DNA from: Typhlomys cinereus
Taxonomy: Eukaryota; Chordata; Mammalia; Rodentia; Platacanthomyidae
DNA: 64,000 bases
Direction of reading: 5' to 3'
NCBI GenBank assembly: GCA_023101885.1
Contig: JALPQD010000302.1
Coordinates: 27,956-91,955 of the forward strand
Shown here: piece by piece, positions 10,640 through 22,071 of the stretch
Layout: the number at the start of each line of letters is the position of its first letter
Position numbering within the stretch: position 1 is the stretch's first letter
Notes under the pieces: generated by a model
The model's database searches: none
The model's input: the letters and a program-made list of their open reading frames with translations, nothing else
What the model was told of the DNA's origin: nothing
Position numbers and translations under genes: made by a program

Positions 10640-10990
10640 ATCATGTACTAACAACTATCATCTTCATGGGACCCACCTGTATGGCATCGTGCATCCGCAT
10701 TTCATTTCTTTCATGGCCATGAAATACTTCACTGGGTGTGTACACTGTGTTTGTGATCCACATGGCTGTGTGGTGGACATTTGGATTGTCTTGATTTTCA
10801 GGTACTATGGGTGACACTGCTGTGAACATTCAGGTACACATGGCCTTTCTGAGGACATTGATTTTCTTTCTTTTGTGCCTACATCCAGCCGTGCTTTCAA
10901 GGGACCTTAAGACAATTGCTTCTGGGAACTATTGGATCATCCTCTGAAGTGATGGCTTTGGAAATGTTGCTTTTTTCTTGTGAACCTGCC
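10640..10990 (-). mobile_element. Antisense LINE-1 3' fragment
   Basis: Order matches antisense L1 3' DNA: TTTCATGGCCATGAAATAC, GGTGGACATTTGGATTGTC, ACTGCTGTGAACATTCAGG and GAACTATTGGATCAT. Highly diverged. Confidence 0.6.
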
Positions 10991-11739
10991 ACTCCCCACC
11001 GGCCTCTCAGTCCCGTCCTATTCTCACAACCACATACTTTGACTCTGTATTTCTTTAATACCCTCAGATTAACTTTCAGACACTTCTCACACCCAGTCTC
11101 AAATATTGTCACGGTAGACCTCTATTCTTACCTGCATCTTTTTGTTTTTTAAAGCCTGCTGGCCTGGCTAAGGAACATATTCTTTCCTTGTAATCACTGG
11201 GGGTGGATAAGGTCAAGACTATGACCCCTGTTGGGACCAGCAGGCACAGGTTCTGGGACCTTTGTTTGAGCTGCTGAGAGCTCCTAAGTTGGAGACCCAC
11301 AGTCTGGAGCTCTTGGTGGGTGTGCTCCCCCACCGGTGAGAGCTCCCTTGAGGGAGAAAACAGTGTAGCCTCGGTATGCAGAGGCTGAGGGCTGGTGACT
11401 TTGCTCCATCCTGTCATACCTGGAGCACAGGTTACAGGAGCTAAGTGGGTTCCCAATGTATACAGTGTTGTAATGATGCTCTGTCACTTGTAATTCAGAG
11501 TCCTTCTCTGTGTGGCCAGAGCTAGCATTGCATAACCCCGAGGCACGTGGTGTCAAGTGTTGGAGCGGTACCATCGCACATTCCTCACAGAGTTACGCAA
11601 TGCAAATAATTTTGCACCAGAGTATCCAAGATACTGTGTTTCTATTACCACTGTGAACATGTGGAGGTTTCTGTCACTTGTAATGCAGAGACCGGATCAG
11701 CAGAATGATTGAGAGTATATTTGTTCTTTTGGACTTTGA
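10991..11739. other. Unassigned DNA
   Basis: No recognised repeat and no gene. The small frames lack any identifiable motif. Confidence 0.5.
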
Positions 11740-11830
11740 GCTTTGAAAGGGAGATACTGTGTCTCGTTCATTTTGTCATGGTGCTTGCTCATAGAAATTG
11801 CTGTGAGATAATTGTTGAGTAAATGAGTGG
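11740..11830 (+). mobile_element. L2/MIR-like 3' end fragment
   Basis: GTGTCTCGTTCATTTTGTC, then GCTCATAG and GTTGAGTAAATGAGTGG, resembles the 3' end of L2-type elements (CTCAATAAATG type ending). Short and diverged. Confidence 0.35.
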
Positions 11831-11896
11831 CTCTGGTTCTGCTGGGAAACGCGTTCTGTCATAGCTAGCAAAGGATTTTTCCCTCATACTGGGAGG

Positions 11897-11903
11897 TTGT
11901 GTG

Positions 11904-11948
<45 letters not shown>

Positions 11949-12465
11949 TATATGGCATGTGTGGAGTGTGTACATATTCATGCATATCTGTATATTGTAT
12001 GTTGTATGTGTACGTGTGTGAGTGTTTTGTATATGTGTGTATGTCTGTCCAGTGTGTATGCATGAGTGTGGTGTGTATGTATTTGTATTTGTGTATGATT
12101 TATATGTGTATGTATAGTTTTTGTATATGGTATGCGATACCATATGTATGTAGTTTGTGTGTGTATGGTGCATGTGTATTTGTGTAGTGTGTATGTGTGT
12201 GTAAGTGGTATGGTTGTGTGAGTGTGTGGTATATGACATGTGATATGTGTGAGTGCATGTACATGTGGTGTGTGGTATGTGATTTTGCGTGTGTATAGTA
12301 TGTATGTAAATGTGGGTTATGTGGTTGTGTGTGCGGTGTGTGTGTGTGTAGTATATGACATGTGGTATGTGTGTGTGCATGGAGTGTGTATATGTGGTGT
12401 GTGGTATGTGATTGTGTGATTGTGTATGTGGTGGTATGCATGTGTGTATGTAGTATAAGACATGT

Positions 12466-12519
<54 letters not shown>

Positions 12520-12580
12520 GGGTGTGTGTATGTGGTGTGAGGTGTGTGATTGTGTGTTGTGTGTGTAAGTGTATGTGCAC
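11897..12580. repeat. 680-bp TG-rich satellite with a higher-order pattern
   Basis: TG dinucleotide runs flank diverged TG/TATG DNA in which a GTATATGACATGTG motif recurs at 11948, 12229, 12351 and 12453, with variants. GGTATGTGATT occurs near 12274 and 12403, with a related form at 12541. The repeat period is about 100-140 bp and irregular. Minus-strand Thr/His frames are artefacts. A perfect 9-bp inverted repeat lies at 12125-12145. Confidence 0.9.
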
Positions 12581-13622
12581 AAGAGTGTGCACCCTCAGGC
12601 TCAAGACTGAGTCAGTTGGTCTCCTTGGGGGTTCAGGTGCTCATCACAGAGTCTTGCTTTTCTCCCTAAGGTCCCACGCAGAGTCCCTTGAGCGCTTAGG
12701 AAAATGGGCCACTCTTGTTTTCACAGCGCTATCAGTGTCGCTTCATAAATAGGTTGTCTGCCACGTTATGTCGTTAATTTATTTCCTCATAACTGACTTT
12801 TGTGATATGGAAATGAAGATCTGTTTTCCACATTGTGTAGGAGAATGAGTTTATTTTTTGATTCCAACTCTTTAAATATATAAAACAAAATTATTTAAGA
12901 AACAAGTAGGAGTTTTCATAAGGAAGATTATGTGGCAGAATAAATTCAGAGCTATGTAAGAGGGTCTACATGTAGCAAAAAGGCATCTTGAATAATGAGA
13001 ACATCTGGAGTGTAGACTTGGGTAATTTTTGGTACTTCCATTTGCATTTTAAATGATTGCACACTAAAACAGAAGCTCTTCATATACGTCTTTCTCCAGC
13101 CTCACTTGACGTACACACTGAAGTTTTACCCTGAAAGCTGAAAAGTTTTTAAAGTATCATAACATCCTCTTCTTTGCCCTGGAAACCTGTCACGTGAGGA
13201 GGGCAAGGCGAGGCCTGAGGCGAGAGTCAGCAGGACGTGTGCACGCACGCAGCAGTTGCAACTGGAAGCAGTGCCTGTGTGTGAGCCACCTTCTCACACC
13301 CTCTCGGGGTCTCTGGTATTGACAGGGCATCCGCAAGGTGTGGTTCCCCTTCCTCCTGGTCAGACTCCATTTTTCCAGTCTTATCAATGTCCACAGGGCT
13401 TATTCTTTGGAAAGTAAATGTCTCTGGAGAGTATGATCTAATCCTAATGACTCATTTGAGAGATTCTTTAAAGTAAAGGAATGTTTTCTTAAAATAGAAG
13501 GGGATTTTCACTTTGAGGGCAGAAGGCTTCCCACCCTGATTCTTAGTCATAAGGTCACCTTATCCCTGTCCTTCCTTTCCCTTCTGCTTCCTTAGCCACA
13601 TTGTAAAAACACACCTGGGACA
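12581..13622. other. Unassigned DNA, no supported gene
   Basis: No recognised repeat. The 13190-13270 part has several CpGs but is too short for a CpG island and has no exon evidence. Confidence 0.5.
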
Positions 13623-13623
13623 T

Positions 13624-13649
13624 CATATATATATATATATATATATATG
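13624..13649. repeat. (AT)n microsatellite
   Basis: About 12 AT units, self-complementary and able to extrude as a cruciform. Confidence 0.9.
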
Positions 13650-13650
13650 T

Positions 13651-14274
13651 CATTATTTGAAAATTTTTTTCATTGGCATTGAATTCAAGGCTGGTATGTT
13701 GGAATGCTATTTTCTGCTCTTTTCTTTTTCTTTGATCCCTGAGTCATCTCTCCAGTTCCTAGTTGTCCCCTTAATCCTGGCCTGAGCACTGCTCTAGTGA
13801 ACTTAGTCTCCTATCTCCTTTTTCTTGAGGCATCTCGGCTTCATGTTTCCAAGTAGCTATGCAAGATGTGGTATTGCATTCTGTATAAGCTCAGGTGCTC
13901 TGTAGTGCTTTTTCTATGCTTTTGTGTTCAAATGCATTTGATGCTTAATATATGTAATACTTAAACTAATCTTGGTTTATTTTAGATAAGTGTCACAAGG
14001 AGAGATGGCGGGAGATGAACCTTAGATCAGTGAGTGAAGAAGTTACCTTTCCATCATTTTGCCTTCGCTGTTTCCTGTTTGAAAGGCAGCTGTAATGGGT
14101 GTGTATCAATAGCACTACCCAGATCAACAACGCAGGGACAATGGTGACATTCATGATTTGGCATCACATGAAAAATGCTGTTGGAACTGTGTGTCCTCTT
14201 AGTGATAAAACACTCTGAAGTGTCACATCAGAATTGGGTGTGCTTCCACCCTGAATGCAATGACACAAGCTAAA
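13651..14274. other. Unassigned DNA
   Basis: CCTGAGTCATCTCTCCAG at 13739-13756 may be the antisense head of a tRNA-derived SINE, but the rest of the element is not recognisable. No gene. Confidence 0.4.
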
Positions 14275-14400
14275 ATGTGCACAATGGTACACGCCTGTGA
14301 GCCCGTCATACAGGAGATGGAAGCGGGAGGATCGCAAGGTGGAGGTCAGCTTGGGTTACAAAGGGAGACCAGGTTGCAAAAAACAGGAGCCAAACCCTGA
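14275..14400 (+). mobile_element. B1-like SINE (sense)
   Basis: ATGGTACACGCCTGTGAGCC, GGAGATGGAAGCGGGAGGAT and AGGTCAGCTTGGGTTACA, in the B1 order, followed by a CAGACA/CA tract that may have grown from its tail. Confidence 0.7.
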
Positions 14401-14415
14401 ATTCCATCTAGCAAT

Positions 14416-14559
14416 GCACAGACACAGACACAGACACAGACACAGACACACAGACACACACACACAGACACAGACACACAGACACACACATACAGACACA
14501 GACCCAGACACAGGACACAGACACACACACACAGACACACACACACAGACACAGACACA

Positions 14560-14613
<54 letters not shown>
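14416..14613. repeat. CAGACA/CA compound microsatellite
   Basis: CAGACA hexamers mixed with CA runs, ending in a CA run of roughly 44 bases. Minus-strand Cys/Val frames here are artefacts. Confidence 0.95.
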
Positions 14614-14615
<2 letters not shown>

Positions 14616-14757
14616 GAGACCATTTGTCCTAGGGTTTCTTCAACTCCAAATAGATTAATCTCTCCTTCCTGTTTAAAGTCTCCTGTCCTGAGACTACCTG
14701 TGTATCACTCTGTAGTGAAGTGCTGGTCACTCTTTAATTTCAGAATGAATTTTTCTT

Positions 14758-15587
14758 AAAAATTTCTGGTTAAGAGAAGGGGAGGGCATATAGTCTAGCA
14801 GATAAAAAGTAATAATTTTGCAAATGGGTGATGGACCCCTCCCTTACTGAGGTTTCCTACTTTTATTACATCTACCCTTGAATGTGCTATTATAACAAGA
14901 TTCCAGTTTAACAGCTTTTTGTCTCTGGCCAGGGGGTGACATACAGTGCCCAGCAGGATGGAGTGAAGGGCATTGTAGGAGCAGCAAAACTGCAAAAGAA
15001 AATCAACAAACCATAATCCAGAACTTCAGAGACTCTATATCAATCACATAGAACTAGGACAGCCTAATCTCTCCCCATCCTGGAGCTCAGGGACATTTGC
15101 AGAAGAGGGGGCGGTAAGATTGTAAGAGCAAAAGGATGGGAGGAACAACGATTTGCAAGATTCTCAACAATAGTTGGGCCAAAGCAATCATAATGGGACT
15201 TTGCATGCCCTGCGCAATGTCCAGCGCACTGTTGCCCTCATAAAGTCTAGCATCTGTTAAGGGCACCGAGATCCCTGGAGGCAAGGGATTGACAGCCATA
15301 GTAGTGTTCCTATGCTTAAGGGGAACAAGAGAAAGGGCTTATGGAAATGCCACTGGGTCCTTATATGTCATCGGAGAGGAGGACCCAGTGGAGAGTCAGG
15401 CGTACACAATAAAGGACTTTCTGGGAATTGGGAGGGAGGCACTGGGGGATGGGGAGGGAGAGGAGGGGGAGGAGGGCGTTCGAGGGGAGGAGAGGGGAGG
15501 GAGGGAACTGGTAAAAAAATTTTAAAATGTATAACATTTTTAATAATAAAAAAAAGAACCATCCCCCCCCAAAATTTTCTGGTTAAG
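14758..15587 (+). mobile_element. 5'-truncated LINE-1 insertion with 17-bp target duplication
   Basis: A 17-bp target duplication, AAAAATTTCTGGTTAAG at 14758-14774 and AAAATTTTCTGGTTAAG at 15571-15587 (16 of 17 match), encloses a sense L1 3' UTR from 14775 to 15570. The body shares AATCTCTCCCCATCCTGGAG and the G-rich stretch near 15430-15510 with the copy at 0.7-2.1 kb, and ends in an A-rich tail with a C-run. This is the textbook outcome of target-primed reverse transcription. No coding capacity. Confidence 0.88.
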
Positions 15588-17465
15588 GTTTGAAAGAGAA
15601 AAATTATTCTTCGATAAGAGGAAAATGATTCAATGAAGTTCTTTTTGTGCCGTCATTACCTGTGCATAATGTCTTGATTTTGTTATATAATTGCATATTA
15701 GCAGATAATTGATAGAGTTTGGACCATTATACAAACAGTCGCAGAAGCTGAGGCAGTTAGCTTGAGTAATAACTGTACCTCCTCATAAATTAAGATACTG
15801 AGAGGAATTTTATAAACATTAAGACAAGTCAAGACAGTTGCTTTAAATTATGTCTACACTTAATCAAAACACTGGAATCTAAGCAAGCGCTCTTTCTTCA
15901 GTGAAGAACATTATCAGGTTTGGTGGACAGGAAACCACAGGTTTATCTGCAAAGTAAGTTGTAGTGATCCTTAAGACCAATGGTCCATATGTTAAACAAG
16001 CCAAGACAGTAACATTTGTTTACTAAGCTGTTTTTGGAAACATACATTTAGGATCCGACTGCAGGGGGTGTCAGCAAATATGCACTTTGGTGATAGTTTC
16101 TCTTTTTCACACAAAGGTTATACAGCTAATTCAAAGCTCAGACAGCTCAGTTGCAGTTATGTGATACTATAACAAGCTCTATATAAGCTTGTTTAAAAAT
16201 ATTTCTGAGGGAAGACTTCAAAGAACAGCATGCAGCGACAGCAGGAAGAAAACTGCTTTATTAATAGTCGGTGATTCTTACAAATTCCAGGCGTGTTGCA
16301 CAGCCCTACATTGATTGCAGTTAGCATCCGTCTCTGAAACCAGTGCTGAAAGCTTACACAAGAATTAAAGATGCTTTCATACAAACCCCGTGTTATCTCA
16401 ACTTACACATGATAAATCCATGCAGAGCAAACAGAAGCAATGGGAAATACAAAGAAGCATGCCCTCTCTGATTCACAAGTTATTACTCCCTTTAATCAAA
16501 TGTGAAAAGTGATTTCAGCTCAGGGTCTTTCCAACAAACCTATAGGAGAGAGAAGACTTGCAACCTCTACCTCCTCACTCTGCTCTTCCCTTCCTTCCTG
16601 TCTCTACAGTTTCTTTTCCATGTACTTTCTTATTTCCCTTCTGTTTGTTCCTGGTTTTACGGTCCTTCTCGCCCTTTCTTGTGTTTGCTTTCTTCCCTTA
16701 TTTCCAGCTCCCTGTCCGTCTACCCACCAATGTTGAAATCATTACATAATAGAGACCAGACAATCAGAGTGGAAAGGACGAGATCTAATGTCTCCAGCAG
16801 AAAATTTACAAATTATGAATTTGTCTTTCATTTGTGCAGGAAATTAGAAGCAATTAATGTTAACCATTCCAAGTCATGCTTTAATCAGGGTTTTAAAAAA
16901 TACATATTACCATATAACCATCACATGTGAAGGACAAAGTGGAATTTTAAAAATTTAAAAAACAATCCAAATACAATTTCATTTACTAGTGGACGTTAAT
17001 GGCTATTTAGCTTCATCTTATTAGGTAAGCAGACAAACAGTGAGCCTGTAGGAGATGATTTATGAGAAAGTAGCTTTTTCTTTCTTGCTACTGTATATGG
17101 ATAGACTTAATTATAAAGAGGCGATATCTCAGGTCTACAACAAATTGTTTGCTTTAAAATAAAACAGTAAATGCCGAGAAACAACCTTGAAGCCATGCTA
17201 TGCAAATCAGTGTCTGAAATCAGTTTGGCTAGGAGAAACTGGGATCACTGGGAAGAGGAGTAGTTGAACTTCTTAGGTGAGCTGCGTAGCAGTGATGTAC
17301 ATTTCACTGTGTTTATAGAGAGCTCTTAGAAAAGCAACTATTGAAAAAAAATTAGGATGCCTGCCTCCACAACTCAGTGTGAACTAAAAGAACACCATGT
17401 TCTATAGACACGATATTTAGTTCTGTGTCCTTACCTCTCAGAATCTCAGTGCTAGTATTTAATCC
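15588..17465. other. Unassigned DNA, no supported gene
   Basis: AT-rich and free of repeats that I recognise. Short open frames (for example 16502-16930, 142 codons) have no recognisable domain. Conservation of this block is testable but not visible here. Confidence 0.5.
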
Positions 17466-17800
17466 ATGAGGTATTAGTTACTTTTTTGGTTGCTGTGACC
17501 AAATATCTGAAAAAAAAAAAAAAAACAATAGGAGAGAGGGAGATTTCTGACTCAGGGGCCAGGGACTCAGCCAATTCTTGTGGAAAAGTTGGGGCTCCTG
17601 GACCAGCTCCCCTCTGTGCTGTGGTGAGCTTTGTCGCTTGCTCACATTTCAAGGGGATCAGGAAGCTGAGGTCAAAGTAGAAGTGGCTTGTAACTCTCAA
17701 GCCTCCTTCTTCAGCTCTCCACCAGCCAGGTGCCAGGTCCAGAGGGTTTCGCTGCCTCCCAAAGCAGCCGTAACATCAAGCCTTGACAGGGGGTGAGCCC
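17466..17800 (-). mobile_element. ERVL-MaLR-type LTR remnant (antisense)
   Basis: TATTAGTTACTTTTTTGGTT then GCTGTGACCAAATATCTGA resembles the antisense 3' end of rodent MaLR LTRs. Right-hand blocks CTGCCTCCCAAAGCAGCCG and TCAAGCCTTGACAGG fit the other half loosely. An A-run sits at 17511-17524. Confidence 0.5.
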
Positions 17801-18554
17801 TGGAAGATAAAATTAAAAGATAACAGTGTTACGTCTCAAGACATTATGTTGAAGAAGGAAAAATTTCTTATGGTTTAATTTGAATAGTAATCTTCCTAAA
17901 ATGTACTTCAACCCCGAAAGGCTGCTGATTAGACACTCCAATTTTTTTTTTCTGATCACCCAGCAGGTTTTCCTTGCAAGTCTCTGAAAGACCTCCAGCT
18001 AATCACAGTAACATTGCCTACTTATTGCCAGGTATTAAATATCTCTCTTGCTGTACTATAGTTTGGGGGTGATTTTACTAAAACTGTTTCAGTGAAGGGC
18101 CTTAAACATGTTAAATGCCGAAGTCATTTTTTAAACAAAATTAGCTTTCAAAATTATCAAAACTACGTTAAATGTATTTATAGCTTGTTTAAATATTAAC
18201 CTGTACTAATTGAGCTAACTGAAATTATAGTTTTTTGGTTTTTCGAATCCAGTTGGTAATACTTTTTTTTCTGGTTCTGAATATTGAGCACAGTGCATTA
18301 TTCATACTAGGTAAGTGTTCTACAAAATTCAAGTACATTGAAAAATTAATTCTTATAATTTCAGTACAGAGAACATTTGTATATCCTTCATATGAGGTTA
18401 TTTGCTATTAACATTTTACCCCATTTGTTCATGCTTTGTCATTATGTATATACAGATATACACACGTGTGACTGTGTGTGTGTGTTTGCTCTTTTAAATT
18501 ATTTATGAACACATCATGACTCTATCAATACATAGTACATACTTCCTAAGATAA
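17801..18554. other. Unassigned DNA
   Basis: AT-rich, with no gene and no recognised repeat. Confidence 0.5.
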
Positions 18555-18980
18555 TGTAGTAGTTTGCCTGCGTAATTGCTGATAAAATCACCATCAAACA
18601 GCTTAAGGGAACAAGGGGTTTAGTCTCTTATGATAATCTGGTTATAGTTTTTAGTCCAGCTTGATGACAGAGCACGCACCAACACCAGGGCCAAGGAAAC
18701 TGGCCACACCATTTCTACATAATGGCTGAGAGAGGAATGATCCTTATTTGCCAGACCAGCATGTCTGGCCAAGTATACACAAGGATGCCCCTTTCTAAAA
18801 CAGTTCTTTTCATTTTCTTCACCTGTCTGGGGACTAATTCCACCCACCATGAGCTGTGCCTTCCCCATCAGCTAGACAATCTCCTGAAGGTTCACTCTGG
18901 GCTTAACTCAACTACTAATTCTCTACAAATGTTCCCAGAGCTCAAATCCTCAACCATAAAGTTGACACCTAACTATAACA
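18555..18980 (-). mobile_element. Solo LTR, MT-like ERVL-MaLR family, copy 2
   Basis: Homologous to the copy at 5499-5925 over its whole length (shared GCACCAACACCAGGGCCAAG, CAGACCAGCATGTCTGGCC and CTAGACAATCTCCTGAAGG). Flanks GATAA (18550-18554) and GATAG (18981-18985) match at 4 of 5 bases, as for a 5-bp ERVL-type duplication. Solo, with no internal region. Confidence 0.8.
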
Positions 18981-19182
18981 GATAGGAAGAATATGTTACT
19001 TACTGACAATACAGATAAAACTTCAACACACATACTGATACAACCCTTTCATGTGATCTGAAATAATCTAATAGCTTTGCTTATGTACACAATGATGTCC
19101 TGTTTAGGTATCCTGACTTTCAGTATGGGATCTAGGTTAGAATAGGGTGTGAACGCTAACTGCTGTGTCTTTTTTGTCTCTT

Positions 19183-19649
19183 TTAACTTGGTATGCAAGA
19201 TAATCCACACAAGTTAGGGCTCTTTTAACTTGGTATGCAAGATAATCCACACAAGTTAGGGCTGAAGCAATCATATTTGGACTTTGCATGCCCTGCACAA
19301 TGTCCAACACATTATTGACCCCACAAAGTCTAGCATGGCCTAAAGGCATTAGGGTCCTTGGAGGCAAGGGATTGACAGCCACAGTAGTGTTCCTATGCTT
19401 AAGGGGAACACAGGAAAGGATTCTGGGAAATGCCACTGGGTCCTTGCACCTCATCGGAGAGGAGGACCCAGAGGAGGATTTGGCATGCTCATTAAAGGAT
19501 GCTCTGGGGATTGGAGGGGGAGACACTGGGGGATGGAAAGGGAGGGGAGAGGGGATGGGGGGCACAGGGAGGTGGAGGGGTGGAGGGAGGGAAGGGACCG
19601 GTGTACCTCTTAAGTTTGTATGAGTGGAAATAAAAAAAGGTTAACTTGG
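19183..19649 (+). mobile_element. 5'-truncated LINE-1 insertion with duplicated junction
   Basis: Sense L1 3' UTR (TATGCAAGATAATCCACAC onward) of the family seen at 0.7-2.1 and 14.8-15.6 kb, ending in GGAAATAAAAAAAGG. TTAACTTGG flanks it at 19183-19191 and 19641-19649 and is a likely 9-bp target duplication. A third copy at 19225-19233 comes from a 42-bp tandem duplication (19178-19219 and 19220-19261) that spans the host/L1 boundary. Confidence 0.75.
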
Positions 19650-19929
19650 AATCCTTTTATCAACTTTCTTTATCTTCTGTGATAGAAGTTTCTCATTTGG
19701 AGGTTGCCTCATACTTCTAGTGCTTGGATTCATTCCTGGATGAGCCATAATATAGACCACATTTTGTTTCTCTTGGTGAACCACATGCAATAGCATACAG
19801 TCCTTTATTTATGTCTGTGATGTTAATTTTGATCAGCTTAGAAGCATGGCCCTGTGTCTCCACTGTGTTAATAATATTTTTCACTTGTGCAAGTTATAAG
19901 CAGTATGAGAGGGCATTCATAAGGCCATG
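19650..19929. other. Unassigned DNA
   Basis: AT-rich, with nothing recognisable. Confidence 0.45.
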
Positions 19930-20095
19930 TAGGTTATGTCAATATGTGCTAATCTGACAATTGAGGCCTAAACCATTAGGCTCACCTGAGAATATCTAAT
20001 TAAGGCAAGCCTGAGCAAATCTATGGGAGATTATCTAATTAATATGGCCTGTTCAGAGTGGGCAGAACCATTTGCTAGGCAGGTGGATAAGATAC

Positions 20096-20155
20096 ACACA
20101 CACACACACACACATACACACACACACAGACACACACACACACATACACACACAG
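20096..20155. repeat. CA microsatellite
   Basis: CA runs broken by TACA and CAGACA. Confidence 0.95.
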
Positions 20156-20241
20156 TAGGAGGGAGAGAGGGAGAAAGGGGTTTTTGGAAATGATGTAGAG
20201 GCATACAGGCATTCTGGCAAATAAAAAAGTATGTCTACTGG

Positions 20242-20472
20242 GAGAGATGGCTCAAGGGTTAGTTAAGACTTTTCCTCATAAGCAGAACATCCTGAGATCA
20301 GATTCCAGGTCCCACATAAAAATGCCAGGTGAAAAAGGCTGTGGTCTGCACTTCTGGCCCTGGTGGTCAGAGCCTGGTAAATCCCAGAGCAAAGCAAAAA
20401 GGAGGCAAAAGCAATCCAAGATGATTCCTGAAGTCACCCTTGGTCCTCCACAGGAACGCACAGTGCCCTCTG

Positions 20473-20525
<53 letters not shown>

Positions 20526-20535
20526 AAAGAAGTTA
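20242..20535 (+). mobile_element. tRNA-derived SINE, long variant (type A)
   Basis: Sense copy. GGGAGAGATGGCTCAAGGG is the tRNA-like head. The body (TGGTAAATCCCAGAGCAAAG, GATGATTCCTGAAGTCACCC, AGTGCCCTCTGATACAC) is shared with the copies at 2969-3209 and 24378-24660. It ends in a CA run of about 44 bases and an A-rich tail. Confidence 0.75.
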
Positions 20536-21105
20536 TTGAAAAAAGGATGTCCTTCTCTCAGCTCTTTCTGTGGCCTATTCCCTATTTATACACAGAAGAT
20601 AAAGAAAGGCAATGAAAGAGTTCCAAGTTAAAAGAGATACAGCAATTAGTTCTCTTCCACTATTCTAACCTAAATACCGTAGTGGAAGCTAGGTTACATA
20701 AAAAAGGACATCATTGGGTACATAGACAAAGAGAGTAGATTATTTCAGATCACATGAAAGGGTTGTATTGGCTCCTGATATTGGTATGAACTCCTGTAAA
20801 GCTGATAAACTGCAACTGAAAAATCATAGGCAGAAATAAATCCTTTGTTCTCTTTTTTTTGCCAATATATTCTTATCAACAAAATAAAAACTAACTGCAA
20901 CGCAAGTATTCTACCTCTCTTAAAGTGTTCCTGTAAATTAGTACACACTGATGAGTCTTGCTTAAAGATAGTTATCTGTCTCTCTACTCATTTATTATCT
21001 GTCTATTTAATTTATTGTACTTTATATATAACTTGATTTTTTCTAAGCATATGTCCCAGGAACGAATTTCTATCAGCCCATAAAGATTATGTACATTCTT
21101 TATTC

Positions 21106-21245
21106 TTGTTCAAGACAAGATTATAGCAGTGCATCTTAGACTGACTGTGAATTTGCTGTGTAGCCTACATTAGACTGGAACTCACAATCCTCTTCCCTCA
21201 GCCTCCTGAGCTCTGGGATTATAGGCATACAACACCATATCTGAC
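21106..21245 (-). mobile_element. B1-like SINE (antisense)
   Basis: AACTCACAATCCTCTTCCC, CAGCCTCCTGAGCTCTGGG and ATTATAGGCATACAACACC, in antisense B1 order. Confidence 0.75.
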
Positions 21246-21839
21246 TTGTCTAGTCTTCAGTGCTTGTTAAAATCCTTTTATGGATGTCAGCATCAATTTG
21301 ACTGGCTTGCTAAAGCAGTCTGTTAGTACTTACATGAGATTCCATTAAGTTACAATTTGCTTAGAACAGGCATGTTGCTGATGTTGAGATGCTCAAGCAA
21401 GAGTGAGGGCTGCCTTTCTAGTACTCAGGACTCATTTTGTGAATGTTAATTCCAGATACACTTTGCCTTTCTCCCCCCTGGAATGCTTTGATTTGGAATT
21501 TCAGAGATGGTGGGAAAAGAGAAGTAATGAATAACTTTTGGGTGCTGTGTACCACCCAGAAAGTGTTATTTAATTCTCAAAGCAATCATGAGGTTATTGA
21601 TTTTGCTTTCTACATATTGGAGATGAGACTACTGTTATTAAAAGCTTACAACTCTCCTTCAGAGTGGTTAAAAGTACGTATTTTATTATAGAGACTCCAA
21701 CCCTATTCTGTGTCCCTTCAAGATTCATTTTCCTTAAGTTTATTGTCTTCAGAAAACCAACACCAAGACATCCTATAAGCTAAAGAGAGAGAAAAAAGAG
21801 GGAGAAGAGAAGGTATGCATTGTCTTGCTTTTCAGAGCT
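21246..21839. other. Unassigned DNA, possible MIR-like piece
   Basis: TTTAATTCTCAAAGCAATC then GGAGATGAGACTACTG near 21569-21635 resembles antisense MIR text. The rest is unassigned, with no gene. Confidence 0.35.
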
Positions 21840-21980
21840 GTGGCATCAATATGGGTATGGCTTGTTATTGTACTAATTCTAAAGATGAGGAAACAGACTA
21901 TAGAGAGTCCGTCTTCCAAGATTGTAGCTAGTAGGTATCAGAGATGAGACTAGAATGTACAAATACAAACCTGATCTTTT
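21840..21980 (-). mobile_element. MIR SINE (antisense), ancient
   Basis: AAAGATGAGGAAACAGACTA, then AGATTGTAGCTAGTAGGTAT and AGAGATGAGACTAGAATG, follows antisense MIR (GATGAGGAAACTGAGG ... GTAGTGGCAGAG order). MIR is shared by all mammals. Confidence 0.65.
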
Positions 21981-22071
21981 CAGGAAACCATATCAAGCTA
22001 ACAAAATTCAAATAAAACCACTATTACTTCCTTCTATCATACCTAGACACCAATGATTTTAAAACAATTCT

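Larger units (their letters stand above)
19930..20905 (+). mobile_element. ERVL-MaLR-type LTR, split by a CA tract and a SINE
   Basis: The left block (19930-20095: GCTAATCTGACAATTGAGG, GAGATTATCTAATTAATATGG, AGAGTGGGCAGAACCATTTG) is the 5' half and the right block (20540-20905: AGAAATAAATCCTTTGTTCTC, TTCTTATCAACAAAATAAAA, ACTAACTGCAAC) the 3' end with a poly(A) signal, in the sense direction. A CA microsatellite and a SINE separate them. Confidence 0.55.

Noticed and set aside
11865..12604. Thr/His- and Val/Cys-rich frames (up to 171 codons)
   Set aside because: Translations of the TG/CA tract.
14297..14632. 111-codon frame with RHRHRH and THTHTH repeats
   Set aside because: B1 text followed by the CAGACA/CA microsatellite.
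16502..16930. 142-codon plus-strand frame
   Set aside because: No recognisable motif or initiation context. Frames of this size occur by chance in 64 kb.
19178..19261. CRISPR-like or phase repeat
   Set aside because: Only two direct units with no spacer, in a mammalian genome, explained by duplication at an L1 junction.
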